DNA from: Chryseobacterium vrystaatense
Lineage (GTDB): Bacteria > Bacteroidota > Bacteroidia > Flavobacteriales > Weeksellaceae
DNA length: 64,000 bases
NCBI RefSeq assembly: GCF_000737765.1
Contig: NZ_JPRI01000010.1
Coordinates: 248,001 to 312,000, forward strand
Reading direction: 5' to 3'
Of the stretch, positions 27,543 to 35,461 are shown piece by piece. The notes under the pieces are model-generated. The model was not told where the DNA came from. It worked only from the letters and a program-made list of their open reading frames with translations, and ran no database searches. A program made the position numbers and the translations under genes. The number at the start of each line of letters is the position of its first letter. Within the stretch, counting starts at the first letter, position 1.

Positions 27543-28622
27543 ATGAAATTAACTCCATCTGAAATTGAATTAAACAAGATTATGATAGACCCTTATAATC
27601 CAAGGTTTGTTAACGAAAGAAAAGTCTCACAAGAAACTTTGGTTAGTGAAATGTTACAATCTTCTCAATCAAAGGAATTACTTAAAAGCATGCAACAGGA
27701 TATAAAATGGGTGAATAGAATAGTTGTACAAAAAAAAGATACACATCAATTTTCAGAAAAATTACAAAAATTAAATCAGGAATGTGAATATGTTGTAATA
27801 GAAGGCAATACACGTGTTGCATGCTTAAAATCATTACAAATTGAAGGCTATAATGACTTAACACTTATACCAGTTCTTTTAGCTGAAAAAGAAGAAGATG
27901 AATCAGATGATGAATTTTGGAAACAAGTAAGAATTACGCAAGGAATAGCAAATGTAACAACAGTAAAAGAATGGAGTCAAGTTGCTAAAGCTAAACATTT
28001 AAACTCATTATATGAAGATTCAATTGAAGGTCAGCGCTCTCACGATGTTTACAAACAAATTTCTAATGAATTAGGAATAGGATTGAAAGAAGTCCGTGAA
28101 TCAATAATTAGATTCAAAATATATTCAAAAATAACTGAACTCTCTGATCCAATTTCAGATGATAACTGGGGATATTTAGAGGCATTTGATAAAAATATTT
28201 CAATCCGTGAAAAAATTGGAATTAATAAAGAAACGAATGAATTTCAAGATAATGATGAAGAATATTATGAAGAAATATTAATACAAATACCTCAATTAAT
28301 AAATCAAGCACTTCATCAAGGTTTGAATACAAAACAATTTAGGGATATTATTATTGATATTTCAAAAGATAAAGACTCTTCAGAAGAGTTTAACTCATTA
28401 ATAAATGAAATTTTAGATCCCAATTCCGGTATTCTATTAGTAAACTTGAGTAAAAAAATAAAAACAATAAGCGATAAAGAGCATTGGGAATTAGAATTAA
28501 ATCAGATTTTTGAAAAGATTTCAAGTTTCCCAAGTGTTCAAGACTGGGCAGTTGAATTAAAAGAAAAACTAGAGCTTATAAACGCAAAAATAGATAAGCA
28601 TTTACATATAATTTCTAATTAA
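27543..28622 (+). CDS. ParB/Srx-like domain protein, putative defence or nuclease partner
   Basis: 359 aa. The N-terminal ~120 residues fit a ParB/sulfiredoxin fold: LNKIMIDPYNPRF at the start and EGNTRVACLKSLQIEG at about residues 85-100, the EGNxR motif used for nucleotide binding or catalysis. The rest is helical, with an HTH-like stretch (ISNELGIGLKEVRESI). Such proteins occur in phage and defence-type gene sets. The Mrr-like nuclease gene begins 10 bp downstream, so the two likely act together. Codons are markedly AT-rich, suggesting transfer. Confidence 0.7.
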   Translation: MKLTPSEIELNKIMIDPYNPRFVNERKVSQETLVSEMLQSSQSKELLKSMQQDIKWVNRIVVQKKDTHQFSEKLQKLNQECEYVVIEGNTRVACLKSLQIEGYNDLTLIPVLLAEKEEDESDDEFWKQVRITQGIANVTTVKEWSQVAKAKHLNSLYEDSIEGQRSHDVYKQISNELGIGLKEVRESIIRFKIYSKITELSDPISDDNWGYLEAFDKNISIREKIGINKETNEFQDNDEEYYEEILIQIPQLINQALHQGLNTKQFRDIIIDISKDKDSSEEFNSLINEILDPNSGILLVNLSKKIKTISDKEHWELELNQIFEKISSFPSVQDWAVELKEKLELINAKIDKHLHIISN

Positions 28623-29209
28623 AGAAATAACGATGAAGGTAAATGAAATAGTTAATTTAATTATAAGCCATGATTGGTCTGGACCAAAAATTATTGAAGA
28701 TTTAATTGTAGATATTTCATATCGTTCAATTTCAAATGCTGAAATAAGAGAAAAGGTTATAGATGAATATGCAGATATAAAAAGTAAAACTTTTAAAAAA
28801 TTAATTAAACATATTGAGTCGGTAAATCTCTCTAATTCATACTTTCAAAAGATAATACTTGAAGAAAAAATTGATGGATATTATGTTGAAAAATGCAAGC
28901 ATAGCCCATCACATAGTATTAAGTATAATGAAGCAATTACTCTTATAAATGAATTTGAAAACCAACAAAACAAAGGAGTTATTTATGAAGAGTTTTGTAA
29001 AATATTTCTAGAAGATTTAGGTATTAATTGTAACTTAACTGCTAATACAAATGACAAAGGGATTGATATTTTAGGAAGCTTTAAAGTTAAACTTTCTGAA
29101 GAAATTGGCGATTTAGTTTTCAATGAAGAAATATATTTATTAATTCAAACTAAATATTTTAATAAAAAAATTGATACTCTGGATATGCAAATAAAATTTC
29201 CAGTATAAG

Positions 29210-30088
29210 TTAAGCTACATTTTGATAAATTTCGTTTTGATTATTAAATTCTTCTATTGTTTTGTAATTTAGGGTACTGTGACGTCTTTTTTTATTGTAC
29301 CAGATTTCAATGTATTCAAATATTTCCATTCCCATTTTTTCTTTTGTTATGAGTTTGTTGCCATAAATTAACTCCGTTTTTAATGACTTAAAGAAGCTCT
29401 CTGCCACAGCATTATCCCAACAATTTCCTTTGCGACTCATACTTCTAATGACTCCGTAAGACTCAATGGTTTTTGTAAATTTCTTGCTCGCATATTGAAC
29501 ACCTCGGTCGCTGTGAAAAATTAATCCTTTTGTGACTTTTCTGGTTTTGCGCGCCATTTTCCAAGCAGCAAGACTTGTTTCTTCAGTGCTCATACCATTA
29601 CTTAAACTCCATCCAATTATTTTCCGGTCATACAAATCAATAATTGTGGTCAAGTATAAAAACCCTTCTTTGGTTTGAATATAAGTGATGTCGGATACCC
29701 AAACTTTTGAGGGCTTGGAAATGATAAAGTTCCTGTCCAAAACATTTTCCGCCACCAAATAATTGTGTTTTGAGTTGGTTGTAACTTTAAATTTTTTGCT
29801 CAGTTTACTTCGGAGTCCAAGTTCTTGCATATATTTCGCAACAGTTATTCGTGATATTTTATATCCCAAAACATTCAGTTCAACTGTTATCCTTGGACTT
29901 CCATAACGTTGTTTTGAAGCAAAATAAATTGAAGTTATCTGTTGTTTTGTTTTTTCTTTCAAAAGCAATCTATTGCAAATTGGTTTGCTTTTCCATTTGT
30001 AATAACTGCTGGGACCAACTTCTAAAATACAGCACATTTTTTCAATCGAAAAGAGGTATTCATGATTTTTAATAAACTCATACTTCAT
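29210..30088 (-). CDS. IS3-family transposase OrfB (DDE integrase)
   Basis: 292 aa. An HTH_21-like start (YYKWKSKP, RYGSPRIT) precedes an rve integrase core with the DDE triad in WVSDITYI, FHSDRGVQY and AVAESFFKSLKTE, ending WYNKKRRHSTLNYKTIEEF. All catalytic motifs are intact. The ATG overlaps the OrfA stop (ATGA). It is more likely made as an OrfAB fusion through the A7G slippery site upstream, since its frame is open back to that site. Confidence 0.93.
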   Translation of the reverse strand: MKYEFIKNHEYLFSIEKMCCILEVGPSSYYKWKSKPICNRLLLKEKTKQQITSIYFASKQRYGSPRITVELNVLGYKISRITVAKYMQELGLRSKLSKKFKVTTNSKHNYLVAENVLDRNFIISKPSKVWVSDITYIQTKEGFLYLTTIIDLYDRKIIGWSLSNGMSTEETSLAAWKMARKTRKVTKGLIFHSDRGVQYASKKFTKTIESYGVIRSMSRKGNCWDNAVAESFFKSLKTELIYGNKLITKEKMGMEIFEYIEIWYNKKRRHSTLNYKTIEEFNNQNEIYQNVA

Positions 30089-30384
30089 CGACCGTTCTTG
30101 GAAAAAATGCCGATTGCTTTTTTTAATATATCACGTTCCAGCTCTGTATCCTTGAGCTTTTTCTCCAGTTCGTGGATTTTTTCCTGTTCGGGTGTCAGCT
30201 TTAAATTTCCATTACCAGGAAAGCTGCCTTCACCAAATTCTTCGTACTCTTTACGCCATTTATAGAGTAATGTGACTGCAATTCCGAGTTCTCGTGCGAG
30301 TTCCGAGATATTAGTTCGCTCATTACTTAATTGAACGGCTTTGGTTTTAAAAGCTGGATCGTAGATTTTTCGCTCTCGTTTCAT
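30085..30384 (-). CDS. IS3-family transposase OrfA
   Basis: 99 aa with an HTH (ISELARELGIAVTLLYKWRKEY) and a C-terminal leucine-zipper-like coiled coil (EKIHELEKKLKDTELERDIL), the standard OrfA layout. OrfA binds the inverted repeats and joins OrfB by frameshifting to form the active transposase. Confidence 0.93.
   Translation of the reverse strand: MKRERKIYDPAFKTKAVQLSNERTNISELARELGIAVTLLYKWRKEYEEFGEGSFPGNGNLKLTPEQEKIHELEKKLKDTELERDILKKAIGIFSKNGR
30117..30124 (-). promoter_or_regulatory. A7G slippery site for -1 frameshifting
   Basis: On the minus strand AAAAAAAG lies in the ILKKAIG codons of OrfA. A -1 shift there continues as KKSNRHFFQERSMKYEF directly into OrfB without a stop, as in other IS3-family elements. 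Confidence 0.75.
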
Positions 30385-30697
30385 AAGTTAAAATTAAGGT
30401 TTTATGCTTAACTTTAACTGGAAGCTAAATTAGGATATCCACTCCTGTAATAAGAAAATTAGTTGGTGATTCACTATTTATAAGGTTTGATGAATTAGAA
30501 TATGTTGATATTAGGCATAATGCTTTTCATTTAATAGTATTTTCACATCTAGGTTTTACTGAACCAGCTATTATGTTTGCTAAAAAAAATAAAATTAAAC
30601 TGTTTGATTCTACCAATATTGCTCATATAATATCTGAAAAACCAGAAAAGATTTGGAATTGCTTAAATCTTGTTTTTAAAAATAACAAATAAACAAT

Positions 30698-30811
30698 CTT
30701 CGCTACCGTTACGATTATATCGTGTGGCTTTGGCTTTTAGATTATATTACTAAATATTTAATTTAATTTATTATATAAAAGTACACGAAAGGATTCGTGC
30801 GGCAGCGAGGG
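30698..30811. repeat. MITE-like inverted-repeat element, copy 1
   Basis: 114 bp with imperfect terminal inverted repeats: CTTCGCTACCGTTACGATTA at the left, and ATTCGTGCGGCAGCGAGGG at the right (its complement reads CCCTCGCTGCCGCACGAAT). The interior shares TTTTAGATTA...TTAATTTA with copy 2. No coding capacity. Its right end directly abuts groEL tail F. Confidence 0.75.
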
Positions 30812-30886
30812 TAATGATATAATAATCAGCAACCGGGACAATTTAATATATAAACCGCTCTATTTTTATCGAGCGGCTTTTTGTTT
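30811..30886 (+). repeat. groEL tail copy F
   Basis: GTAATGATATAATAATCAGC then CGGGACAATTTAATATATAA and CCGCTCTATTTTTATCGAGC with a T run. The ATTTAATATATAAACCGCTC part is identical to native groEL's; only the last coding bases are retained. Confidence 0.8.
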
Positions 30887-31127
30887 AAATAATAGTTTTT
30901 TGCAAAGAAACAACACTTTTTAAATTACTGACTTTCAATCACATAAGCAAAATCAGAAAAATATTGGCGCAATTATGTATATTTTATATCAGCACAATAT
31001 GTAAATTCGGTGCTAGCGGTAATTTTATCTAAAATGATGAAAAACAATATAATTATAGAATTTTTTACATTGAATTTATAGAAAAATAGAAAGAAAAACA
31101 GTAATAAAAAACCACGTAAAAATACAT

Positions 31128-31505
31128 ATGAAAAATTTTAAATCTATTTCTTTATTGACACTGCTGATATTTTTCATTTCATGCCGTAGTGATGATCATT
31201 ATACAAGAATAGAAATAACATCTCCTGTTAACAATCAAACGTTTAATGGTAATACAACTGTTGAAGTAAAAGCAAAAATCTATGATGATGGCGACTTAAT
31301 AATGAATGAGGAACTATTGATCACCTTAAACAATTCAACCGATACTACTCCTATTCTTGATTTTAAAGATACCGAATTTTGCTTCGAATATAATTTATCT
31401 AAAAACTTTGTAGCAGAAGCAGGAAAAGAATATAAAATTGAAATTAAAGCAAAAGGAGGACATGGAAATTGGACAAAAAAATTAATTATTATTAAATGTA
31501 TTTAA
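31128..31505 (+). CDS. small lipoprotein with Ig-like domain
   Basis: 125 aa. A lipoprotein signal peptide with lipobox FISC puts the acylated Cys near residue 19. The mature part (RIEITSPVNNQTFNGNTTVEVKAK is the opening pattern) looks like a single Ig-like/Fn3-like beta sandwich. Function unknown; probably envelope-anchored. Cargo between tails F and G. Confidence 0.65.
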   Translation: MKNFKSISLLTLLIFFISCRSDDHYTRIEITSPVNNQTFNGNTTVEVKAKIYDDGDLIMNEELLITLNNSTDTTPILDFKDTEFCFEYNLSKNFVAEAGKEYKIEIKAKGGHGNWTKKLIIIKCI

Positions 31506-31545
31506 AAACTACCGCCAACACAGTTTTTATACAGATAAAAAATTA

Positions 31546-31655
31546 CCCTCGCTGCCACACGATTGTATCATGTGGTTTTAGCTTTTAGATTAAATTATTA
31601 AAATGTTTAATTTATTACACTTAAACAACACGAAAAGATTCGTACGGTAGTAGGG
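31546..31655. repeat. MITE-like inverted-repeat element, copy 2
   Basis: 110 bp homologous to 30698-30811: left end CCCTCGCTGCCACACGATTG, right end GATTCGTACGGTAGTAGGG, nearly complementary to each other. Like copy 1, its right end directly joins a groEL tail (G). Confidence 0.75.
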
Positions 31656-31764
31656 GCTGAGCCTGTGCTATACCAATGGGAGGTGGAATGCCAGGAATAA
31701 TGTAACGGTCGGCGACCGAGGCTATGTAATATACTAACCACTTTATTTCTATAGGTGGTTTTTG
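31655..31764 (+). repeat. groEL tail copy G
   Basis: GCTGAGCCTGTGCTATACCA then ATGGGAGGTGGAATGCCAGG matches the native GroEL AEPAMPMGGGMPG codons with a small indel, followed by TAATGTAACGGTCGGCGACC and GAGGC and a terminator (ACCACTTT...ATAGGTGGT, T run). Last recognisable tail. Confidence 0.88.
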
Positions 31765-31897
31765 TATAATATGGTTTGCCGTAAGGAACAATTTGTACAA
31801 CGTTTTACCTTAGCGAAAAGACCTATCATCAAATCGCAAACATAAAATAAAGCTAGAAATATTCAGATATTAATAGGTAATTTAGAAAACTAAGCTC

Positions 31898-31963
31898 AAA
31901 AACATAATTACCAACTGAAGAATAAGATAATGATATCCTTTTTCAGCTGGTAATTATGTTTTT
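31898..31963. repeat. long inverted repeat (hairpin)
   Basis: Arms 31898-31920 and 31941-31963 match at 22 of 23 positions (AAAAACATAATTACCAACTG pairs with CAGCTGGTAATTATGTTTTT), with a 20-nt AT-rich loop. Could be a fold-back left by a rearrangement or a transcript hairpin; no T run follows. Confidence 0.7.
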
Positions 31964-32059
31964 GGAAAAGGATTACTTGAGGTTAAGATTGCTGAAAATC
32001 CAGTCATAGATCCTACTAAGAAAAATGAATTTTGGAAATATAATAATTATGATGAATGA
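31933..32059 (+). pseudogene. C-terminal coding remnant
   Basis: A frame open from 31933 reads YPFSAGNYVFGKGLLEVK, then IAENPVIDPTKKNEFWKYNN, and ends at TGA 32057-32059. It has protein-like composition but no start; I take it as the end of a lost gene. Family not recognised. Confidence 0.4.
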
Positions 32060-32193
32060 AAATAAGTGCTCAAAGTCGGGAGACTTTGCGCAGCGGGGGG
32101 GGAATACCATAAAATACCACAAACCTTACATTCTAAATTACAATTTCATAAAATTATTAAATCCAAAATGCTAATTATAGTATGTAGCCAAAA

Positions 32194-32232
32194 TAGACTA
32201 CTAAAGTTAGCTTTGTGTAGACTTTAGTTAGC
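32194..32232 (+). promoter_or_regulatory. candidate controller-protein operator (C-box pair)
   Basis: Two related sites, TAGACTACTAAAGTTAGC (32194-32211) and TAGACTTTAGTTAGC (32218-32232), lie directly before the small XRE gene. ACTAAAGT and ACTTTAGT are reverse complements, giving the tandem, partly symmetrical sites expected for a C protein controlling its own R-M operon. Confidence 0.55.
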
Positions 32233-32233
32233 A

Positions 32234-32452
32234 ATGATTTCAAAACACGAAATATTAAATATTTTCGGAGAAAACGTTAGAAAATTCAGACGGCTACTTG
32301 ATATTTCTCAAGAAGAGTTGGCTCATCGTGCAGACCTTCATAGAACATATATTGGTATGATAGAACGAGCTGAAAAAAACATTACACTCATAAATATGGA
32401 GAAAATTGCTAGCGCTTTAGAGGTCAAAATTGAAGACCTTTTAAAAAATTAG
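32234..32452 (+). CDS. XRE-type controller (C) protein of R-M system
   Basis: 72 aa, almost only an HTH_3 domain: FGENVRKFRRLLDISQEEL, then RADLHRTYIGMIERAEKN and a final helix. Size and sequence match R-M controller proteins, which delay endonuclease expression until methylation is established. It begins 1 bp after the candidate operators and is followed after 5 bp by the endonuclease gene, the classical C-R order. Confidence 0.85.
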   Translation: MISKHEILNIFGENVRKFRRLLDISQEELAHRADLHRTYIGMIERAEKNITLINMEKIASALEVKIEDLLKN

Positions 32453-32457
32453 CAATA

Positions 32458-33366
32458 ATGGGGAAAAAACAAATTAAGCCATATATCATAGTTGATGAAG
32501 AGTATTTTACAGCCGAAAAAACCAATGATGTATTTAAAGAAGTTGAATTTACTTATCAAACAAAGAATTGGCAAGGTGCATTACCAAAATTTCTTGAAAA
32601 ACAAGGTCTGGATTTAACTGACAATGAGTTTGACGAACTTATTGATAATAATTATCAATTGCTTGAACCAGCAAATACTCAACAATGGATAGTTGAAAGT
32701 GATACACGTTGGGAAAACAAAAATACGGAAACATATAAAGTTTTAGCTGCATTATACACAGGTGAATGGCAATGTAGAACTTGTGGAATAGGCAGAATTA
32801 ATGACCAACCACCAGCAAGAATAAAAGCCTTGAAAGTAAAGGGTTATATCATTTGTTCTAAAAGAAAAATTTGTCCAACTTGTGCAAAAAAAACTATGCA
32901 TGATATCCTTATCATGTTGCCACCTATTGAAAGTAGGTTTGAACATGGTAACGAATTAAGAAAACCCATATCTGAAATTTTAAAAAAAAGAATAAAAAAA
33001 CTTTTTGGAAACAAAGAAGTTTGCTTCAACATTGTTAGAAGCGATGTAGAGTTATTGATAGACCACAAATTCCCCTCTCAACGTTGGAACACTCCAGAAA
33101 CTGACAATCCAACTGACATGACTGATGAAGAAATCAGGAATAAATTTCAATTACTCTCAAACCAAACTAATATGTGGAAATCTCGATATTGTGATGCTTG
33201 TGTAAAGACCGGTAAAAGAGGTGATTATATGGGACTAAATTGGTTTTATATTGGAAATAAAAATTGGGAAGGTGCTAATTCTTATGACGAAAACGGTTGC
33301 AAAGGTTGTCCTTGGTATGATTTGGAACTTTGGAAAACAAAACTAGCAGAGAAGACAAATAATTGA
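32458..33366 (+). CDS. putative HNH-type type II restriction endonuclease
   Basis: 302 aa. Four Cys pairs could form zinc sites: C106/C109, C139/C142, C245/C248 and C281/C284. Between them VELLIDHKFPSQRW (D202-H203) looks like the catalytic strand of an HNH/beta-beta-alpha-metal nuclease, with FQLLSNQTNMWKSRYC supplying the Asn. Position between a C protein and a C5-methyltransferase supports a restriction enzyme. The recognition site is not predictable. AT-rich codons suggest horizontal acquisition. Confidence 0.72.
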   Translation: MGKKQIKPYIIVDEEYFTAEKTNDVFKEVEFTYQTKNWQGALPKFLEKQGLDLTDNEFDELIDNNYQLLEPANTQQWIVESDTRWENKNTETYKVLAALYTGEWQCRTCGIGRINDQPPARIKALKVKGYIICSKRKICPTCAKKTMHDILIMLPPIESRFEHGNELRKPISEILKKRIKKLFGNKEVCFNIVRSDVELLIDHKFPSQRWNTPETDNPTDMTDEEIRNKFQLLSNQTNMWKSRYCDACVKTGKRGDYMGLNWFYIGNKNWEGANSYDENGCKGCPWYDLELWKTKLAEKTNN

Positions 33367-33436
33367 TAAAATTATCAATTAAAATTGCATACTATAATTA
33401 TCATTTGTACTTTTGTGTAAGAGATTTGAAAAGAAA

Positions 33437-34855
33437 ATGGAAAAGAAATTGACTTTTGGTAGTGTTTGTTCAGGTATTGAAGCTTCTCAATTAGCTTTTG
33501 CTCCTTATGGATATGAGCAATTATGGAGCTCAGAAATTGCTGAATTTCCGTCAAAAGTATTACATCACCACTACCCTAACATTCCTAATTTAGGTGATAT
33601 GACGGAACTTCCTGACTTAATTTTAAAAGACAAAGTTCAAGCACCTGATTTATTTTGTGGTGGCACACCTTGTCAAGCTTTTTCGCTTGCAGGATGGAAA
33701 AATGGTTTAGACGACAAAAGAGGTCAACTTACAATTACATTTATCGAAATTGCAAATGCAATTGATGAAATCAGAGAAAAAGAAAAAAAAGACCGTTCAA
33801 TAGTTCTATGGGAAAATGTTGAAGGAGTTCTTAATGATAAAACAAACGCTTTTGGTAATTTCATTGCTGGACTTGCAGGATTCGAAGAGGAAATAAAAGT
33901 AAAAAAGTGGACAAAAGCAGGATATTTAGAAGGTCCAAATAGAAATGTGGCATGGAGAGTAATTGATGCTAAATATTTCGGTTTGCCACAACAAAGAAAA
34001 CGTTTATATGTACTTGCAGGAGGAAAAGATTTTCGTCCTGACCAAATATTATTTGAATTTGATAGTCAAGATATAGTTAAGAAAACAAAAGCAGAAAAAC
34101 AAGAAAGTTTAAATGGAGACATTTTAAATTTATTTTCTCAAGATATCTTGATTACGAAAAAAAAAGAAGAAAAAATCTTTAAGAAAGGTAATTTTAAGTT
34201 TGAAATATTTAGAGAATACACCGACTGCCTTTACGCTGCATACGGAACAAAATGGAACGGTAATGCAGCCGCCTATAATGGCTCTCTATATGTTGCACAA
34301 GATGATAGAATAAGACGCTTTACACCATTAGAATGTGAGAGATTAATGGGTTTTCCTGATAATTACACTTTAATAAATGGTAATAGTGATACAAATCGTT
34401 TTCAAGCAATTGGAAATTCTTGGGCAGTTCCAGTTGTAAAATGGTTAGGCAAACAAATAGACAAGTATTCAATGGGTGAAAAACAAGATATTATTTGTTG
34501 GTTTAATTCAACAAGAAAATCACCAAATAACCTAAATGCAAAGCTATATTTGTTTGACAACATATTTTTAGTTAGTCAAAATTTATATCTCAACAGTTCT
34601 GCGATAACAAATAATCCGATTGATAGTAAAGTTAAGGACATTTTGCAAACCGAAAATGTTCCTGAAAAGTTTTATTTAAGTCCACAAGCTTGTAGAGGAA
34701 TTTTAAGAAGAAAAGAAGAAAGAGACCTAAAAATGAACAAACAGCTTGAAAAGTTAATGGCAATAATTGGGAATGAAAAGACCATTGAAATACTAACAGA
34801 AGAAAAATGCCAGCATACAGTAGGAGTTTTGCAAAATGGTGAGTTTAGTTCTTAA
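33437..34855 (+). CDS. DNA (cytosine-5-)-methyltransferase
   Basis: 472 aa. I chose the ATG at 33437 (MEKKLTFGSVCSG) over one at 33413. Motif I is FGSVCSGIEASQLA; motif IV GGTPCQAFSLAGW with catalytic C79; motif VI ENV; motif VIII QQRKRLYVLAG; motif IX RRFTPLECERLMGFPDNY; motif X RFQAIGNSWAVPVV. It methylates cytosine at C5 in the site cut by the partner nuclease. A C-terminal extension (YLSPQACRGILRRKEER) resembles phage-type methylases. Third gene of the C-R-M unit. Confidence 0.95.
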   Translation: MEKKLTFGSVCSGIEASQLAFAPYGYEQLWSSEIAEFPSKVLHHHYPNIPNLGDMTELPDLILKDKVQAPDLFCGGTPCQAFSLAGWKNGLDDKRGQLTITFIEIANAIDEIREKEKKDRSIVLWENVEGVLNDKTNAFGNFIAGLAGFEEEIKVKKWTKAGYLEGPNRNVAWRVIDAKYFGLPQQRKRLYVLAGGKDFRPDQILFEFDSQDIVKKTKAEKQESLNGDILNLFSQDILITKKKEEKIFKKGNFKFEIFREYTDCLYAAYGTKWNGNAAAYNGSLYVAQDDRIRRFTPLECERLMGFPDNYTLINGNSDTNRFQAIGNSWAVPVVKWLGKQIDKYSMGEKQDIICWFNSTRKSPNNLNAKLYLFDNIFLVSQNLYLNSSAITNNPIDSKVKDILQTENVPEKFYLSPQACRGILRRKEERDLKMNKQLEKLMAIIGNEKTIEILTEEKCQHTVGVLQNGEFSS

Positions 34856-34940
34856 TTGAAACATTTTGCAAAGCCCCTAACTGTTATACGCAATATTCAT
34901 AGACAATAAAACCAAGAGAGTTAATAACAAAAAATTTTGA

Positions 34941-35048
34941 AAGTTTATTAGTGAAACTGTTGACAAAAATGATTTTACGTTTTCAAAAAGCACATTGACC
35001 TTTAAAAGTAATCAATTTCGTTCAGACAGTTCATTTTCAACTAAATAA
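34941..35048 (+). pseudogene. possible coding remnant
   Basis: An open stretch after a stop reads KFISETVDKNDFTFSKSTL, then TFKSNQFRSDSSFSTK and TAA at 35046-35048. Protein-like but without a start. May be the end of a lost gene next to the R-M system. Confidence 0.25.
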
Positions 35049-35052
35049 GATA

Positions 35053-35085
35053 AGCTCCGAAGTCTAAAGACTTCGGAGCCTATTT
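35053..35085. terminator. intrinsic terminator between convergent units
   Basis: GCTCCGAAGTCT / AGACTTCGGAGC stem (35053-35064 and 35068-35079) with a 3-nt loop, then TATTTTATTT. It separates the R-M system from the converging XRE genes. Confidence 0.85.
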
Positions 35086-35342
35086 TATTTATCCAATTCT
35101 AAATAATATTCTTCAAAATCAAAAACAATATCAAATAATTCCTTGGGGTGCATTCTTAGTCCAGTTGCAATTTCAATGAAAGTACTGAGTTGACAATCGA
35201 TCTTGTTATTAGCAACATCACTAATTCTTGCAGCTGTAACATTACATCTTTCAGAAACCTTAGAATAAGGAGTTCCTCCTTTTATTTCTTTTATTTTTTC
35301 TGAGACCATTCTTTTGATTTCATCAGTCTTAAACTCATTCAT
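35085..35342 (-). CDS. small XRE family regulator
   Basis: 85 aa with an HTH_3 core (YSKVSERCNVTAARISDVAN, then LSTFIEIATGLRMHPKELFD). The ending PKELFDIVFDFEEYYLELDK parallels the ending of the other XRE gene 120 bp upstream, so the two are paralogous. No partner toxin is adjacent. Probably a DNA-binding repressor of unknown target. Confidence 0.8.
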   Translation of the reverse strand: MNEFKTDEIKRMVSEKIKEIKGGTPYSKVSERCNVTAARISDVANNKIDCQLSTFIEIATGLRMHPKELFDIVFDFEEYYLELDK

Positions 35343-35461
35343 AATTGCATTTTTTGTTACAAATTATAAGCATAAATATTTATTGCAGAATTCGGTAATA
35401 TTAAGCCCCGTTCTGCAAAGCCTTCCGACTTTAAACAAAAAATCCCAGCTTTCACCAGGAT

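Larger units (their letters stand above)
29198..30423 (-). mobile_element. IS3-family insertion sequence
   Basis: About 1.23 kb bounded by imperfect ~18-bp inverted repeats: TTCCAGTATAAGTTAAGC at the left and the complement of TTCCAGTTAAAGTTAAGC at the right. It encodes OrfA and OrfB on the minus strand. A short AAATT may be the target duplication (left of the left repeat and right of the right repeat), but exact ends are uncertain by a few bases. Both transposase frames are intact. Confidence 0.88.
28633..30692 (+). pseudogene. Mrr-like restriction endonuclease gene split by an IS element
   Basis: The 5' part (28633 to about 29197, ~188 aa) contains GVIYEEFCKIFLEDLGI, then DKGIDILGSF and LLIQTKYF, matching the Mrr-type PD-(D/E)xK core (GxxYExF, D, QxK). 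An IS3-family element (29198-30423) interrupts it. An open frame resumes at 30429-30692 on the far side (ISTPVIRKLVGDSLFIRF ... CLNLVFKNNK) with no start of its own, which I take as the displaced C-terminal part. Joining the halves without the IS does not give a clean frame, so a further indel or uncertain IS ends are possible. Confidence 0.75.
30693..31127. other. 435-bp intergenic stretch
   Basis: Holds the MITE-like copy 1 and tail F (both listed), then about 240 bp of AT-rich DNA (30887-31127) before the lipoprotein gene in which I see no further gene or hairpin. Confidence 0.5.
31506..32233. other. 728-bp gene-poor junction between tail array and R-M system
   Basis: Contains MITE copy 2, tail G, a long hairpin (31898-31963), a coding remnant (31933-32059) and the putative controller-protein operators (32194-32232), each listed. 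No intact gene. Confidence 0.55.
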
